NCBI RefSeq assembly: GCF_009857605.1
Contig: NZ_WWCT01000001.1
Span: 1-64,000, forward strand
DNA from: Duganella levis
GTDB taxonomy: Bacteria > Pseudomonadota > Gammaproteobacteria > Burkholderiales > Burkholderiaceae_D
DNA: 64,000 nt
Direction: 5' to 3'
Shown here one piece after another: positions 1-8,649 of this stretch (its first letter is position 1; each line of letters begins with the position of its first letter). A model generated the notes under the pieces. The model worked only from the letters and a program-made list of their open reading frames with translations, was not told the DNA's origin and made no database searches. The position numbers and the translations under genes are program-made.

Positions 1-462
1 GGTGCGGCCGCGGACCGCGATGCGGGTCGCCTGCGCGGCGCCGTTGCGCAGCAGGGCAGCGATTCCGGCGCTCGGGGCGAAGCCGGCCTGTCCCAGCGCC
101 TGCGGAAAGCGCAGCACGGTGCGATCAGGACGTACCTCGATCTCGACGCCGTCGACGACGGTGAGCGCGGACTGTGGCGGCGTGTTGCGGTTCGCGCCGA
201 CGACTGGCTGCTGCAAGGCCGCCAGTTGCCGGCGCAAGGCTTCGACTTGCTGTTCCAGCTGCAAGATGCGCTGTTGCGTCGGCGTGACGGGCGGGGCGGG
301 CAGTACTTGTCGCTGCTGGGACTGGTAGCGCTCTATCGCCTCAATGTTGTTGACCGAGGTGCGGCTGGCGCCGTCCGGCGTGCGCGGTCCGGGCGGGCTG
401 CTGCAGCCATGCAGCAGGGGTAGCAGTGCCAACAGGCAGGTTGGCGGGTGAAGGTGTCGCAT
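1..462 (-). CDS. OmpA-like lipoprotein of the conjugation operon, partial at left edge
   Basis: The frame is open from an ATG at 462 to the window edge, 154 codons, so the C-terminus is missing. The N-terminus is a lipoprotein signal with a lipobox ending LLHGC. A Gln-rich stretch near residues 60-85 looks like a short coiled coil. The last visible residues resemble the start of an OmpA/MotB-type peptidoglycan-binding domain, with the phrase RIAVRGRT close to the usual GHTD motif. The gene begins 12 bases after virD4 and reads the same way, so it is the last visible gene of the secretion operon. It probably anchors the transfer apparatus to the cell wall or acts as a VirB7-like outer-membrane lipoprotein; the exact role is inference. 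Confidence 0.7.
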   Translation of the reverse strand, partial: MRHLHPPTCLLALLPLLHGCSSPPGPRTPDGASRTSVNNIEAIERYQSQQRQVLPAPPVTPTQQRILQLEQQVEALRRQLAALQQPVVGANRNTPPQSALTVVDGVEIEVRPDRTVLRFPQALGQAGFAPSAGIAALLRNGAAQATRIAVRGRT

Positions 463-474
463 GGGGCCTCCAGG

Positions 475-2253
475 TCATGGGTCGAGGGCGGACAGGTCGA
501 TGCCGGCGTAGCCGTTGCCCGCTTGGGCGGCGGTTGCACCAGGCGCGGATGCTGCCGCTTGCCGGGCAGCGTTTGCCGTGTTGACGGCTGCGTTTTCGGC
601 TTCGGCAGCCTCGGCGGCGCTGTCGTCGCCGCTGGTATCGAACAGTGGCAACTGGGCGAAGAAGGCCGCGACGATGGCGTTGGCTTCTTCCGGCGTCGGG
701 GCCTCGGCGTCCTTGAAGACGGGCAGCACGGGGCGTGCGGGCATGGCGGGCGGCGGTGGCTGGTGGATCGTGCTGGCCGGCGGACGCGATACCAGCGGGG
801 CGCGCGGCACCTCGACGCTCAGTTCGCGCAGCACGAAGGCGGCGTGCTTGATCTGCGCTTCGGTGGGGTAGACCTTGCACCAGGGGGCCGCGCCCAGCAT
901 GTGTGCAGCGCGCCGCCAGCCGTGCCGGTCGAGCGCGGCAAGCGCCGGGCTGACCGATTTGAGGCGGTCGATGAAGCGGTGGTCTTCGTAGTAGCGCGCC
1001 TTGTCGCACAGGATCGGGCGGCAGTAGCGTGGCAGCACGATCTGCTGGTGACGCTGCATGGTGCGCAGTTCCTGCGGCAGCATCAGGGCCCGCGCATGTT
1101 CAGCGCGGTTTTCCGCATGCGACGACCCGCCCGCCGTGCTGCTGTTACTGGTGCTGACGGCGGTCTGGCCCAGATAGCCGAGGATCTTGCTGAGTTCCTC
1201 CGCCTCGGCCTGGTCGGCGGGCGGGTAGGCGATGTGGATGGTGTGGTCGGCCAGCAGGGTGCGGGCGTCCGCCTCGCCGTACAGCCCCACCGCCTGCGCC
1301 ACGCTCTGCAGGTTGGACATCAGGCGCAGGCCGTAGCCGCGGATGTAGAAGTTTGATCTGGCAAGGATGCCGAGCTTGCCGATCGCCGCCAGTTCGTCCA
1401 GGGCCAGCAGGCATTCGAACTTCAGGGTCAGGTCGTTTTCCGGCAATTGCCGGGTATTCAGGTCGATCAGCTGCGAGAAGAACAGGTTGGCCAGGATGCC
1501 GGCGTCGCTGAGGCGGTGTGGCGGGATGCTGAGGTAGATCGACATGCGGCGCCGGCGCACCTGGCCCAGGTCGAAGTCCGAGTGGCTGGTGGCGGCGTCG
1601 ACGATCGGGTTGGCGAAGATCAGCAGCGGCGCATTAAAGGTGGAAATGATGTTGCCGACGGATTCGGCCGAGGCCGACTGGAAGCGGTTGAAGGCGTCGA
1701 TGCATTCGGGACTCAGTGGCCGGCTGCTGGTGCGGCGCGAGCCCAGGATATCTTCCAGGTGCTGTTTGACCGGCTTGCCGCCACCGGATGACTGGCGGAA
1801 CACTTCGCCCAGGGTGCAGGGCAGCTCCGGCGTCTCCATCAGGTACAGCACCAGGCCGAGGAACAGGTTGCGGGCGTTGTCGTTCCAGTACTTGTCCTTG
1901 GGATGGCAGTCGCTGGGGTAGAAGGACTGGGCGATCGCCAGGATGTCGCCGACCCGGAACAGCGAATCGCGGGCGATGGCGTCGAGCATGTTCCAGCGAT
2001 GGGTGCGGCCATCCTCGGCAAACGGCGCCCACAGGTAGACTTGCTGGCCGCGGCGCTGGCGGAACAGCGAGGTGTAGCGGAAGTTTTCGCCTTTCAGGTC
2101 GAAATTGACCACCGAGTCGGGATAGTTGAGCAGGTTGGGCAGGACCATGCCGACCCCCTTGTCGCCGCCGGTGGGGGAGGCCACCAGCACGAACTGCTGG
2201 TCCTTCGCGGTCAGGTAGCGGCCCCGGTAGCGGCCGACGATGATCTCGCTCAT
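475..2253 (-). CDS. virD4: Type IV coupling protein ATPase domain (VirD4/TraG family)
   Basis: 592 residues. Coupling proteins bind the relaxase-DNA complex and feed it to the secretion channel at the inner membrane. Conserved TraG/VirD4 stretches are clear: a P-loop region at about residues 25-36, the following PNLLNYPDSVV and DLKGEN segments, and ALDELAAIGKLG as the Walker B region. The N-terminal membrane part is absent here and is encoded by the separate upstream ORF at 2250-2576. The start is the ATG at 2253, which overlaps that ORF's stop in an ATGA. The P-loop reads PTGGDKGVG, with Asp where the family normally has Gly before the Lys. The C-terminal 120 residues are Ala- and Pro-rich and probably disordered. 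Confidence 0.88.
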   Translation of the reverse strand: MSEIIVGRYRGRYLTAKDQQFVLVASPTGGDKGVGMVLPNLLNYPDSVVNFDLKGENFRYTSLFRQRRGQQVYLWAPFAEDGRTHRWNMLDAIARDSLFRVGDILAIAQSFYPSDCHPKDKYWNDNARNLFLGLVLYLMETPELPCTLGEVFRQSSGGGKPVKQHLEDILGSRRTSSRPLSPECIDAFNRFQSASAESVGNIISTFNAPLLIFANPIVDAATSHSDFDLGQVRRRRMSIYLSIPPHRLSDAGILANLFFSQLIDLNTRQLPENDLTLKFECLLALDELAAIGKLGILARSNFYIRGYGLRLMSNLQSVAQAVGLYGEADARTLLADHTIHIAYPPADQAEAEELSKILGYLGQTAVSTSNSSTAGGSSHAENRAEHARALMLPQELRTMQRHQQIVLPRYCRPILCDKARYYEDHRFIDRLKSVSPALAALDRHGWRRAAHMLGAAPWCKVYPTEAQIKHAAFVLRELSVEVPRAPLVSRPPASTIHQPPPPAMPARPVLPVFKDAEAPTPEEANAIVAAFFAQLPLFDTSGDDSAAEAAEAENAAVNTANAARQAAASAPGATAAQAGNGYAGIDLSALDP

Positions 2254-2576
2254 AGCAACCCCGCATCGCGGATTTCGCGCTCGGTGGCCCAGCGGGCGTC
2301 GCCGTATAGCGGGCGCTGCTTGCCGGCCAGGGCGAACACGATCGCTGCGGCCATCAGCAGCGGCGGCACGGCCGCCGCCGCAATCAGGCGCCACCGTTGC
2401 GCGCGGTCGGCACCATACGCCTGCCAGTACAGATACCAGGTGCCGCTGTCGATGTGGCGCGGCAGCGCTTTGTTGAGCAGGAAATACAGATAGCCGGCCA
2501 GGTAGGCCCATGCGGCCAGGGCCGCCAGCGCCGCGGCGCCGACTGCGACGATCAGCAAGGCGGTGCGCAGGCTCAT
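2250..2576 (-). CDS. Detached N-terminal membrane segment of VirD4
   Basis: 108 residues with two hydrophobic helices (about residues 5-33 and 63-83). The end, reading ARWATEREIRDAGLL, is what precedes the nucleotide-binding domain in single-chain TraG/VirD4 proteins. Its stop codon overlaps the start of virD4 (TATGA), and its own start overlaps the virB11 stop (ATGA). Either the coupling protein is naturally made as two translationally coupled chains, or a one-base deletion has split a single gene. The ORF is intact, and the ATGA style is used at other junctions of this operon, so both readings remain open. Confidence 0.75.
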   Translation of the reverse strand: MSLRTALLIVAVGAAALAALAAWAYLAGYLYFLLNKALPRHIDSGTWYLYWQAYGADRAQRWRLIAAAAVPPLLMAAAIVFALAGKQRPLYGDARWATEREIRDAGLL

Positions 2577-3694
2577 GGCAGGCCTCCGGCGTGCACCAGG
2601 CTGGCGGCGCCGAAGCGGTGCTGCAGCTTGGCGACCGGATCGTAGCTGACTTCGGCGACGTAGCGTTCCTTGCGCAGCGGCGCGCCGTCGTCCGCATACA
2701 CGCGGTCGACCTTGATGTGGACGATGATGTCGATGGTCAGCGCCACCAGCCGGCGCAGGGCGTCGGCGTCGTAGATGGCCGCCTGGGCGTGCTCCTTGCA
2801 CATCAGGACGTAGCGCTCGATGGCCAGCGCGCAGGACTCGGCGTGGTAGCTGGTCAGCGAGCCGCTGTGGCCCGTCGTCAGCAGCTTGAGGAAGTCGAAC
2901 GCTTCACTGCCGCGCAGTTCGGCCAGCAGCACGCGGTCCGGTTTCATGCGCATATTGCAGGCGATCAGGTCGGCCGGGGTGACCGCCGCCATGCCGCTGG
3001 CGGGGCGGCTGTACAGCATGTGGACCCGGTTCGGATGATTCGGCAGGAACACTTCGCGCACGTCCTCGATGGTGACCAGCCGTTCCTCGTCAGGGATGTA
3101 CTGGCAGGCCGCCTTCATCAGCGACGTCTTGCCGGACCCGGTATCGCCGACAAAGGCGATGTTCAATTTGTGGCGTACCGCCGTGATCAGGAAGTCGCCC
3201 AGTGAACCGGTTTCCAGGCTGTCGATCAGCATCAGCTGGGCCGGAGCCAAGTCCTTGCGCCGCGCTGCCAGCTGCGGCGGACGGGCCCACAGGTAGCGGC
3301 TGAAGAATCCCTCGGCCTGGTAGGCGGCGAAGCTGCGCACGGCACTGTCCGGAATGCGGATGGTCATGGCCACGGTCTGGTCCTCGACTGCCGGCGGCAC
3401 GGCGATCTGGATCCGCTGCAGGCCGGGCAACTGGGCGCCCAGCAGGGGCGTCTGGCTGTCGACCCGTTGGTTGGCGTAGGAGGCGATGGCGGTGGCCATG
3501 CTCCAGCAGCGCTCCAGCGTCAGGCCGGGCGCTGCATGCCGGGTCCAGTGGGGGCCGGCCTCGACGAACACTTCGCCGGGGCGGTTGATGGCGATTTCGG
3601 TCACGCCCGGGATGTCGAGGAAGCCGGCCAGCGGCCGGAACAGCTCGCGTACCGAGGTGTCGAGCGGCAGCGCTTCATTTGGTGTGCAGGGCAT
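2573..3694 (-). CDS. virB11: VirB11 traffic ATPase
   Basis: 373 residues, normal for VirB11. It is a hexameric cytoplasmic ATPase that powers pilus assembly and substrate transfer. The Walker A motif GDTGSGKTSL is near residue 183. The later segments TIEDVREVFLP and LLAELRGSEAFDFL are the usual Asp-box and Walker B regions. The ATG at 3694 lies inside the end of virB10 (20-base overlap), which fits translational coupling. The upstream extension in the same frame has no family similarity and was not used. Confidence 0.92.
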   Translation of the reverse strand: MPCTPNEALPLDTSVRELFRPLAGFLDIPGVTEIAINRPGEVFVEAGPHWTRHAAPGLTLERCWSMATAIASYANQRVDSQTPLLGAQLPGLQRIQIAVPPAVEDQTVAMTIRIPDSAVRSFAAYQAEGFFSRYLWARPPQLAARRKDLAPAQLMLIDSLETGSLGDFLITAVRHKLNIAFVGDTGSGKTSLMKAACQYIPDEERLVTIEDVREVFLPNHPNRVHMLYSRPASGMAAVTPADLIACNMRMKPDRVLLAELRGSEAFDFLKLLTTGHSGSLTSYHAESCALAIERYVLMCKEHAQAAIYDADALRRLVALTIDIIVHIKVDRVYADDGAPLRKERYVAEVSYDPVAKLQHRFGAASLVHAGGLP

Positions 3695-5003
3695 ATACGC
3701 TCCCGAAGTCGAGGTCGCGCACGACGGTGATGCTGGCGCGGTCCCCCTGGTGTTTGTAGATGGTCGGCTTGATGTTGATCGTGCTTTCCAGAATGCGCTC
3801 GGCCAGGCGGCTGCCTGCCTGCGTGGTGTTGGGGAAAACGTTGACACCGCCGCCGTTGTTGCGGTCGGCGCCGGCGCGCGCGGTCTGGTAGCCGATCGCA
3901 TCCTGTACCGACGACAGCAACACAGCGGCACCGATGCGGTCAGCCCAGCGGTTGTCGACATAGCCCTCGACGCCCGAAGTGCCAAGCGCATCGGATGCAG
4001 GCGAGTTGATGTTGATGATGACGCCCTTGGTGGTTCTCAGCCGCTCCCAGCTGATGAACAGGCGACGCTGCCCTTGCGCTGAAAAGGCAATGTAGTCGCC
4101 GGTGGCGATCGAGCCGGGCTCTGCCAAGGCGACCACGCCGGTCTCGCCATATACGTAGGAAGACACAACGCACACCGCCATACCGGAGACGTCGCTGATC
4201 ACGCGTAGCGACAGGTTGCAGTCGATCGTGCGCCCTTGCGGCAACGTCATGTGGCGGTCGCCGATGCGCTGCGCCTGCACCGCCGTGGTTGCGGAGGCCC
4301 GCAGCATGGCCTTCAGGGGACCGTGCGCACTCGGCACGTCGTCGCTGTTCACGCCCGGAGATGCGTCTGCCAACGCTGGTGCGGTGGGCTGGCCTGGCGC
4401 GGACTGCGCTGCTGCAGCCTGTCCGCTGTCGCTGGTGGCGGCGGTGCGCTGCGGCAGCATGATATCGCCGTCGTCGCGTTTGGCGGGAGCACGGGTGGCC
4501 GGCGTCACTGCGGGCTGCTGCATGGCGGCACCTGCCTGCAACGGCGGCTGCGGGGCTGGCATCGGCAGCGGTGGTATCAGGATCTGGCCGTCATGGCACA
4601 CCCGCACCGGCAGACCGGTCGGGGTCAGGATCAGGGTGCCGTCGCGGGCCTTCATCGGTTCGCTTGGCAGCTTGTCGGCGCACTTCTGCAGGTCTGGCGT
4701 CTGGTCCGCAGCAGGCGGCGCGCTGGCCGGGGGCGGCGCGGTGACAGGAAAGGTACGCCGTCCGGGCTGGTGGTCGGCTGTGGCGCTCTGCCGCTGCGCT
4801 TCGCCTGGCGACGCGCTCTTGGCATGCAGGTAGGCCTTTATGCGCTGTACTGATAAGGCGATCGCCGCACCCAGCACCGTAACGATCAGCGCCGCCGCCA
4901 CGACCCGCAGCCAGGTGTGGCGCGCGGCGCCGCCATAGTCGTTGACGGAGACGATGCGCTCGGCCGTGGTTTGCGCGTCGGCTGTCGGGTTTGTCGTTTC
5001 CAT
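3675..5003 (-). CDS. virB10: VirB10 channel scaffold protein
   Basis: 442 residues. VirB10 spans inner and outer membranes and transmits ATP-dependent changes to the core complex. A cytoplasmic N-terminus is followed by one membrane helix at about residues 31-52, then a long Pro-rich periplasmic linker. The conserved C-terminal TrbI/VirB10 domain contains LPQGRTIDCNL, GYVDNRWADRIGAA and the antenna region. The start is 8 bases after virB9. Confidence 0.92.
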   Translation of the reverse strand: METTNPTADAQTTAERIVSVNDYGGAARHTWLRVVAAALIVTVLGAAIALSVQRIKAYLHAKSASPGEAQRQSATADHQPGRRTFPVTAPPPASAPPAADQTPDLQKCADKLPSEPMKARDGTLILTPTGLPVRVCHDGQILIPPLPMPAPQPPLQAGAAMQQPAVTPATRAPAKRDDGDIMLPQRTAATSDSGQAAAAQSAPGQPTAPALADASPGVNSDDVPSAHGPLKAMLRASATTAVQAQRIGDRHMTLPQGRTIDCNLSLRVISDVSGMAVCVVSSYVYGETGVVALAEPGSIATGDYIAFSAQGQRRLFISWERLRTTKGVIININSPASDALGTSGVEGYVDNRWADRIGAAVLLSSVQDAIGYQTARAGADRNNGGGVNVFPNTTQAGSRLAERILESTINIKPTIYKHQGDRASITVVRDLDFGSVYALHTK

Positions 5004-5011
5004 GGCCTACC

Positions 5012-5914
5012 TCAGCGCATTATCCTGATCAGTCCCTCGACCGTCGTGCCGTCGGTGGGCGGCACGCCGTAGGCGTCGAAGCCCTCGTTCCAGATGCCGA
5101 CCACCGCGTCGCCCAGGCGCAGGACGAAGCGGCGCCCCATGCGCTCGACCACCACCATGGCGGGGTCGAGCGGGTCGATATGAAAGTTGACCCGTCCCTC
5201 TTCGCCGGCGCTGGAGACGAAGTAGATGGTCGGCATCTCGCGGTTGGCCGGGAATTGGAAATAGGTGAAGCGGCCATCATCGAACGCCAGCGATGGCACG
5301 ATATCTTCGCCGCCAGGCAGCACCTGCATCGTGTAGCGCCAGTTGCGCGGGCTGGGCCGTGCCGCGTCCGCCAGTTCGGACGGAGTGGGTGCAGGTCGCG
5401 CGGCCGGCGAGGTCGTCGATGGCGCTGGCGCGTCGCTGTAGCGGAATATGACCCGGTACATCGGTTGCGCAGCGGCGTGTCGCGGCTTGCCGTCCCCCTT
5501 GTGCTGCTTGGTGGAATCGGGCACGACCTCAAAGCGGAAGCTGTAATCCCGTTTGTCGGTGCGCAGTTCGAGGTTGTTGGCGGTGGCACGTTCTTTGGGG
5601 CGGATCAGGACCTGGTTGCCGCCGGCGTCGGCCCGCATGCACCATTCGTGTTCCGGTTTGGCGCAGTCGGCGCCCAGGCCGGTCGCCGCGCCGTCAGGCA
5701 GGATGTGCTCCTGTGCTGCCAGCACGATGCGGGTGGCGGCCCCGCGCTGTACTTTGATGATCGCGACGTCGTCGGCTTTGTAGTCGAGGTAAAGCACGCG
5801 CGCATCGCCACCGGCCGGCACCGGTAGCTGGGCGGCAGCAGCGGGGCGCAGGAGCAGACCAGGCAGCAGGCAAAGCAGCAAGCGGAAGATGGACAGGAGC
5901 ATGTCATTCTCCAC
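5012..5914 (-). CDS. virB9: VirB9 outer-membrane core protein
   Basis: 300 residues with a cleavable signal peptide (hydrophobic run to about residue 28). The N-terminal domain covers residues 30-150 and is followed by a Pro/Ala linker. The C-terminal beta domain carries the family phrases NWRYTMQV, PSLAFDDGRFTYFQFP and GIWNEGFDAYGV. VirB9 forms the outer-membrane ring with VirB7 and VirB10. The start overlaps the end of virB8 by 11 bases; an ATG four codons later is an alternative. Confidence 0.92.
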   Translation of the reverse strand: MENDMLLSIFRLLLCLLPGLLLRPAAAAQLPVPAGGDARVLYLDYKADDVAIIKVQRGAATRIVLAAQEHILPDGAATGLGADCAKPEHEWCMRADAGGNQVLIRPKERATANNLELRTDKRDYSFRFEVVPDSTKQHKGDGKPRHAAAQPMYRVIFRYSDAPAPSTTSPAARPAPTPSELADAARPSPRNWRYTMQVLPGGEDIVPSLAFDDGRFTYFQFPANREMPTIYFVSSAGEEGRVNFHIDPLDPAMVVVERMGRRFVLRLGDAVVGIWNEGFDAYGVPPTDGTTVEGLIRIMR

Positions 5915-6662
5915 TCTGGCCGGTCGCCGACCTGTCGTCCTTGACGGCGACTGGCGTCAATTCGTTGGCGATCCGGTAGACCGACACCTTGAAGCCCAGG
6001 GGATTGCGGATAAGCGATAGCTCCTTGCCGAACATCCGTGGCCGGTAGCTGTAGGCCATGGTGGCGATAGTGTACTGGACCGGCTCGACCAGATTGGTGT
6101 CGAGGTGGCGCAAGGTGCGACTGAAACGGACGGTCGCCTGTTGGCCGACAGCGTTCGACGCCAGCTGGATGCTGACGATTTTGATCTGGATTTCGGTATG
6201 CTCACCGAGCTGCTTGTCGCGCGCGGCCGGCCCCTCGTAAGCGTGCATGAAATCGCGGCCGACATCGGCCTCGCTCAGTTCCAGTACCGTGTCGTAGTCT
6301 TCCTGCAACAGCCGGTAGAAGTAAGATTCGCGGGCCACGATGTATTGCTGAACCCAGTGTTTATCGAGCACTTCCTGATAGCCTTTGATGGTGCGGTCGT
6401 CAATGACGCCGATGAATTCGACATTGCCTTGGACGCGGTCAAGCGCGAGCAGATAGGGCACATCCCGGCGGTAGGGCGCCAGGACCGCCAGTGAGACGAC
6501 CGCCGTCAGCGCAATGCTGGAGGCGACCGCCGCCACCCACCAGGCGCGGCGTTCGGACCGTCGCAGCTGATGGTCAATCAGGACTTCCCAGGCGGGCATC
6601 TGGCGCCCGGAGGGCGCGCGATTGGGCGTGACTGGTTGGACACTTGAAGGGACGGCCGACAT
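5904..6662 (-). CDS. virB8: VirB8 assembly factor
   Basis: 252 residues. A short cytoplasmic tail precedes a single membrane helix at about residues 41-63, followed by a periplasmic NTF2-like domain. Typical VirB8 phrases are present: VPYLLALDRVQGNV, VARESYFYRLLQEDYD and the C-terminal NPLGFKVSVYRI. VirB8 nucleates the inner-membrane part of the channel. A GGAG ribosome-binding site lies 6 bases before the ATG, and the gene starts 22 bases after virB5. Confidence 0.92.
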   Translation of the reverse strand: MSAVPSSVQPVTPNRAPSGRQMPAWEVLIDHQLRRSERRAWWVAAVASSIALTAVVSLAVLAPYRRDVPYLLALDRVQGNVEFIGVIDDRTIKGYQEVLDKHWVQQYIVARESYFYRLLQEDYDTVLELSEADVGRDFMHAYEGPAARDKQLGEHTEIQIKIVSIQLASNAVGQQATVRFSRTLRHLDTNLVEPVQYTIATMAYSYRPRMFGKELSLIRNPLGFKVSVYRIANELTPVAVKDDRSATGQSGE

Positions 6663-6684
6663 GGCGGGCTCCGTACAGGCGGTG

Positions 6685-7389
6685 CTATTTCATCGGGACG
6701 AAATGGAAGGTTTCGCTGCCGTTCGTCTTCAGCGTCAGGCTGTGCAGGACTTTTTCGCGCACGGCCTGCTCGGCGCTGCGGTCTGCGGCTTCCGCCAGGC
6801 CGCGCATCAATGCCAGGCGGTTGGCGTCGTTGCCGACCTGGGTGGTTTCCACCTGCAAGCGCGCCTGCAGTTCGGCGATCGACTTGGGATCGCTGGTCGC
6901 GTTAATGTGCTGTTGCAGCGCCTGGATCTGCGTGCTGCGCGCGGTCGTGAGTGCGAGCGCCTGTTGCAGCAGCGCCTGCTGCTGGGCGCCGTTGTTCAGC
7001 AGGCGCTGGCAAGTGATCAGCGCGTCACCGCTGCGGTTTTCACAGTTGTAGAGTTTGCTCTGGAGCCTGATGGCTTGCGCCACGACCGATAGCCCCGACC
7101 AGCCCTGGCTCTGCAGCGCCTTATAGATTTCGGGGAGCTCGGAGGGGACGGTGGCTTGCAGCAAGGGATTGTTGGCGAGTCCGCCCAGCCCGCGCGAGCC
7201 GGTTGCCGCAGTCAATTGTTGCTTCAACTGGTTTTGCTGCTCGATCATTTGCTTGTACTGCTTTTCCCATGCCTGCACCTGCTTGATTGCCTGTCCAAGG
7301 TTGGCACCGTCGATGACGGCGAACTGGGCATGTGACGCACCATGCGCGCAGAGAATGACGGCTGCGATGATCAATGGACGTAGTTTCAT
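6685..7389 (-). CDS. virB5: VirB5 minor pilin / pilus-tip protein
   Basis: 234 residues with a signal peptide ending near residue 22 (HGASHAQ). The mature part is almost entirely helical and Gln-rich (AWEKQYKQMIEQQNQLKQQL, residues about 40-59), as in VirB5/TrbJ-type tip proteins. The start ATG overlaps the virB6 stop (ATGA) and has an AAGGAG-type site 6 bases upstream. In Ti plasmids virB5 precedes virB6; here the order is reversed. Confidence 0.85.
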   Translation of the reverse strand: MKLRPLIIAAVILCAHGASHAQFAVIDGANLGQAIKQVQAWEKQYKQMIEQQNQLKQQLTAATGSRGLGGLANNPLLQATVPSELPEIYKALQSQGWSGLSVVAQAIRLQSKLYNCENRSGDALITCQRLLNNGAQQQALLQQALALTTARSTQIQALQQHINATSDPKSIAELQARLQVETTQVGNDANRLALMRGLAEAADRSAEQAVREKVLHSLTLKTNGSETFHFVPMK

Positions 7390-8405
7390 GCTGCTCTCCT
7401 TGATTGTTGTTGGCGAAGATTGGCCAAGGCCAGGTTCTGGTAGATCGGCCGCGATCTGCTCATGGCATTGCCGTTGGCCGGCGACGGCCCACTCGGCCCG
7501 CCTCTGTTGATACGATTCGGTGTCGTGGGCGGTGGCTTGTGCGACGGAGGCCTTTGTCGCGTCCAGAGCAGCATGTGCATGATCGCGCGGCCGACGCCCG
7601 CAATGGAGGCGCCGCCGAAGAGCGCGCTGGCAAGCTGCGGGTGGAACAGGACGACGATGGTCAGGGCGATACAATTGATCAGCAGGGCACCGACCGCGCG
7701 GATGACGTTGATGCTGTCGGTCTCGGTGAGCATGTGGGCGGCGAACTGGCTGGCGAAGGAAGTCAGCATCACGGCCGTTACCGTCACCAGCACCTTCAGG
7801 AAGATGAAGTTCAAGGCCTGGCCGAGCCAGTTTTCCGCATATTTTTGGGTGGGCGTCCACGCCGCGCACAAGAGGAATGCGGGGCCGACTGCCATGACGA
7901 TGGCGACCGATACTTTGGCCAGCACATAAAAACCTATGGATATCGAAAAAATTGCCGAGTCGGCGAGCGATACGATCGCGGCTGCGAACAGCAGTCCGAC
8001 GTGCGGGAGAATCCCCGTCGTGGCCTGACTCCATAAACTGTCACCCAACGCCGCGAAAGGCTCCTCCATTTTGTCCAGTAGCGCAGCGAAGCTGGTTTCA
8101 CCCGAGACAGCGAAAATGAACGTGGCGCCTACGTCGTTCAGACCGTCGACGACAAAGGTTTGATAGATTCCTGCGGTGAGGGAGATCATCAGGATGAAGC
8201 TCGTCCGGCCCAGGCGCCAGAAGGTTTCCTTGATCGGCGCACTATGCTGGCCTCGCGCGACAGACAGACCCATGAAGACAAACGTGATTGTCATGGCGGC
8301 TACGGCGATCGGAGTCAATACGACGCAGATGGTGGCGCTCTTTTCTGAGACAAAATTGTTCAGCATAAGATCGACTGCAGCGTCTAGCTTTTGTGCGGTT
8401 TCCAT
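7386..8405 (-). CDS. virB6: VirB6 polytopic channel protein
   Basis: 339 residues with at least five hydrophobic helices between residues 35 and 255, a large periplasmic loop and a polar Arg/Ser-rich tail. This is the TrbL/VirB6 pattern. VirB6 forms the inner-membrane part of the conduit. The ATG at 8405 (METAQKLD) was chosen because the upstream in-frame extension is polar and unlike the family. It starts 19 bases after the small lipoprotein gene. Confidence 0.87.
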   Translation of the reverse strand: METAQKLDAAVDLMLNNFVSEKSATICVVLTPIAVAAMTITFVFMGLSVARGQHSAPIKETFWRLGRTSFILMISLTAGIYQTFVVDGLNDVGATFIFAVSGETSFAALLDKMEEPFAALGDSLWSQATTGILPHVGLLFAAAIVSLADSAIFSISIGFYVLAKVSVAIVMAVGPAFLLCAAWTPTQKYAENWLGQALNFIFLKVLVTVTAVMLTSFASQFAAHMLTETDSINVIRAVGALLINCIALTIVVLFHPQLASALFGGASIAGVGRAIMHMLLWTRQRPPSHKPPPTTPNRINRGGPSGPSPANGNAMSRSRPIYQNLALANLRQQQSRRAA

Positions 8406-8424
8406 ATTGGTCAAGCGGTTAAGT

Positions 8425-8649
8425 TTATTTAGGTTGATCTTGTTTGATTGGGTTAGCCGCAGATGAATCAGGATTCGGTTTCGGTGCTGGGTGGGCGGCG
8501 CTAGCTGCGTTACTTGGACGTGGAGGTTTGAAGACGAAAGATTCCATTCCGTTTTTTTTACTGTCCAAATTCCCTTTTTTCTCGCTATTGCAAGCGCCCA
8601 CCGAAACTGCTGCGAGGAGCAGTGGGATGACAAGGTCTTTGCGTCTCAT
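8425..8649 (-). CDS. Small lipoprotein between virB4 and virB6 (VirB7- or Eex-like)
   Basis: 74 residues. A hydrophobic signal ends in the lipobox SVGAC, and the mature part of about 54 residues is Lys-, Pro- and Ser-rich. It starts inside the virB4 stop (ATGA), so it is translationally coupled. Small lipoproteins at this position in related transfer operons are either VirB7-like core components or entry-exclusion proteins, which block uptake from an identical donor. The sequence is too short to choose between them. Confidence 0.75.
   Translation of the reverse strand: MRRKDLVIPLLLAAVSVGACNSEKKGNLDSKKNGMESFVFKPPRPSNAASAAHPAPKPNPDSSAANPIKQDQPK

Noticed and set aside
448..1356. Long plus-strand ORF of 302 codons
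   Set aside because: It lies antisense to virD4, has shadow-like composition and shows no domain; virD4 on the minus strand is clearly recognised.
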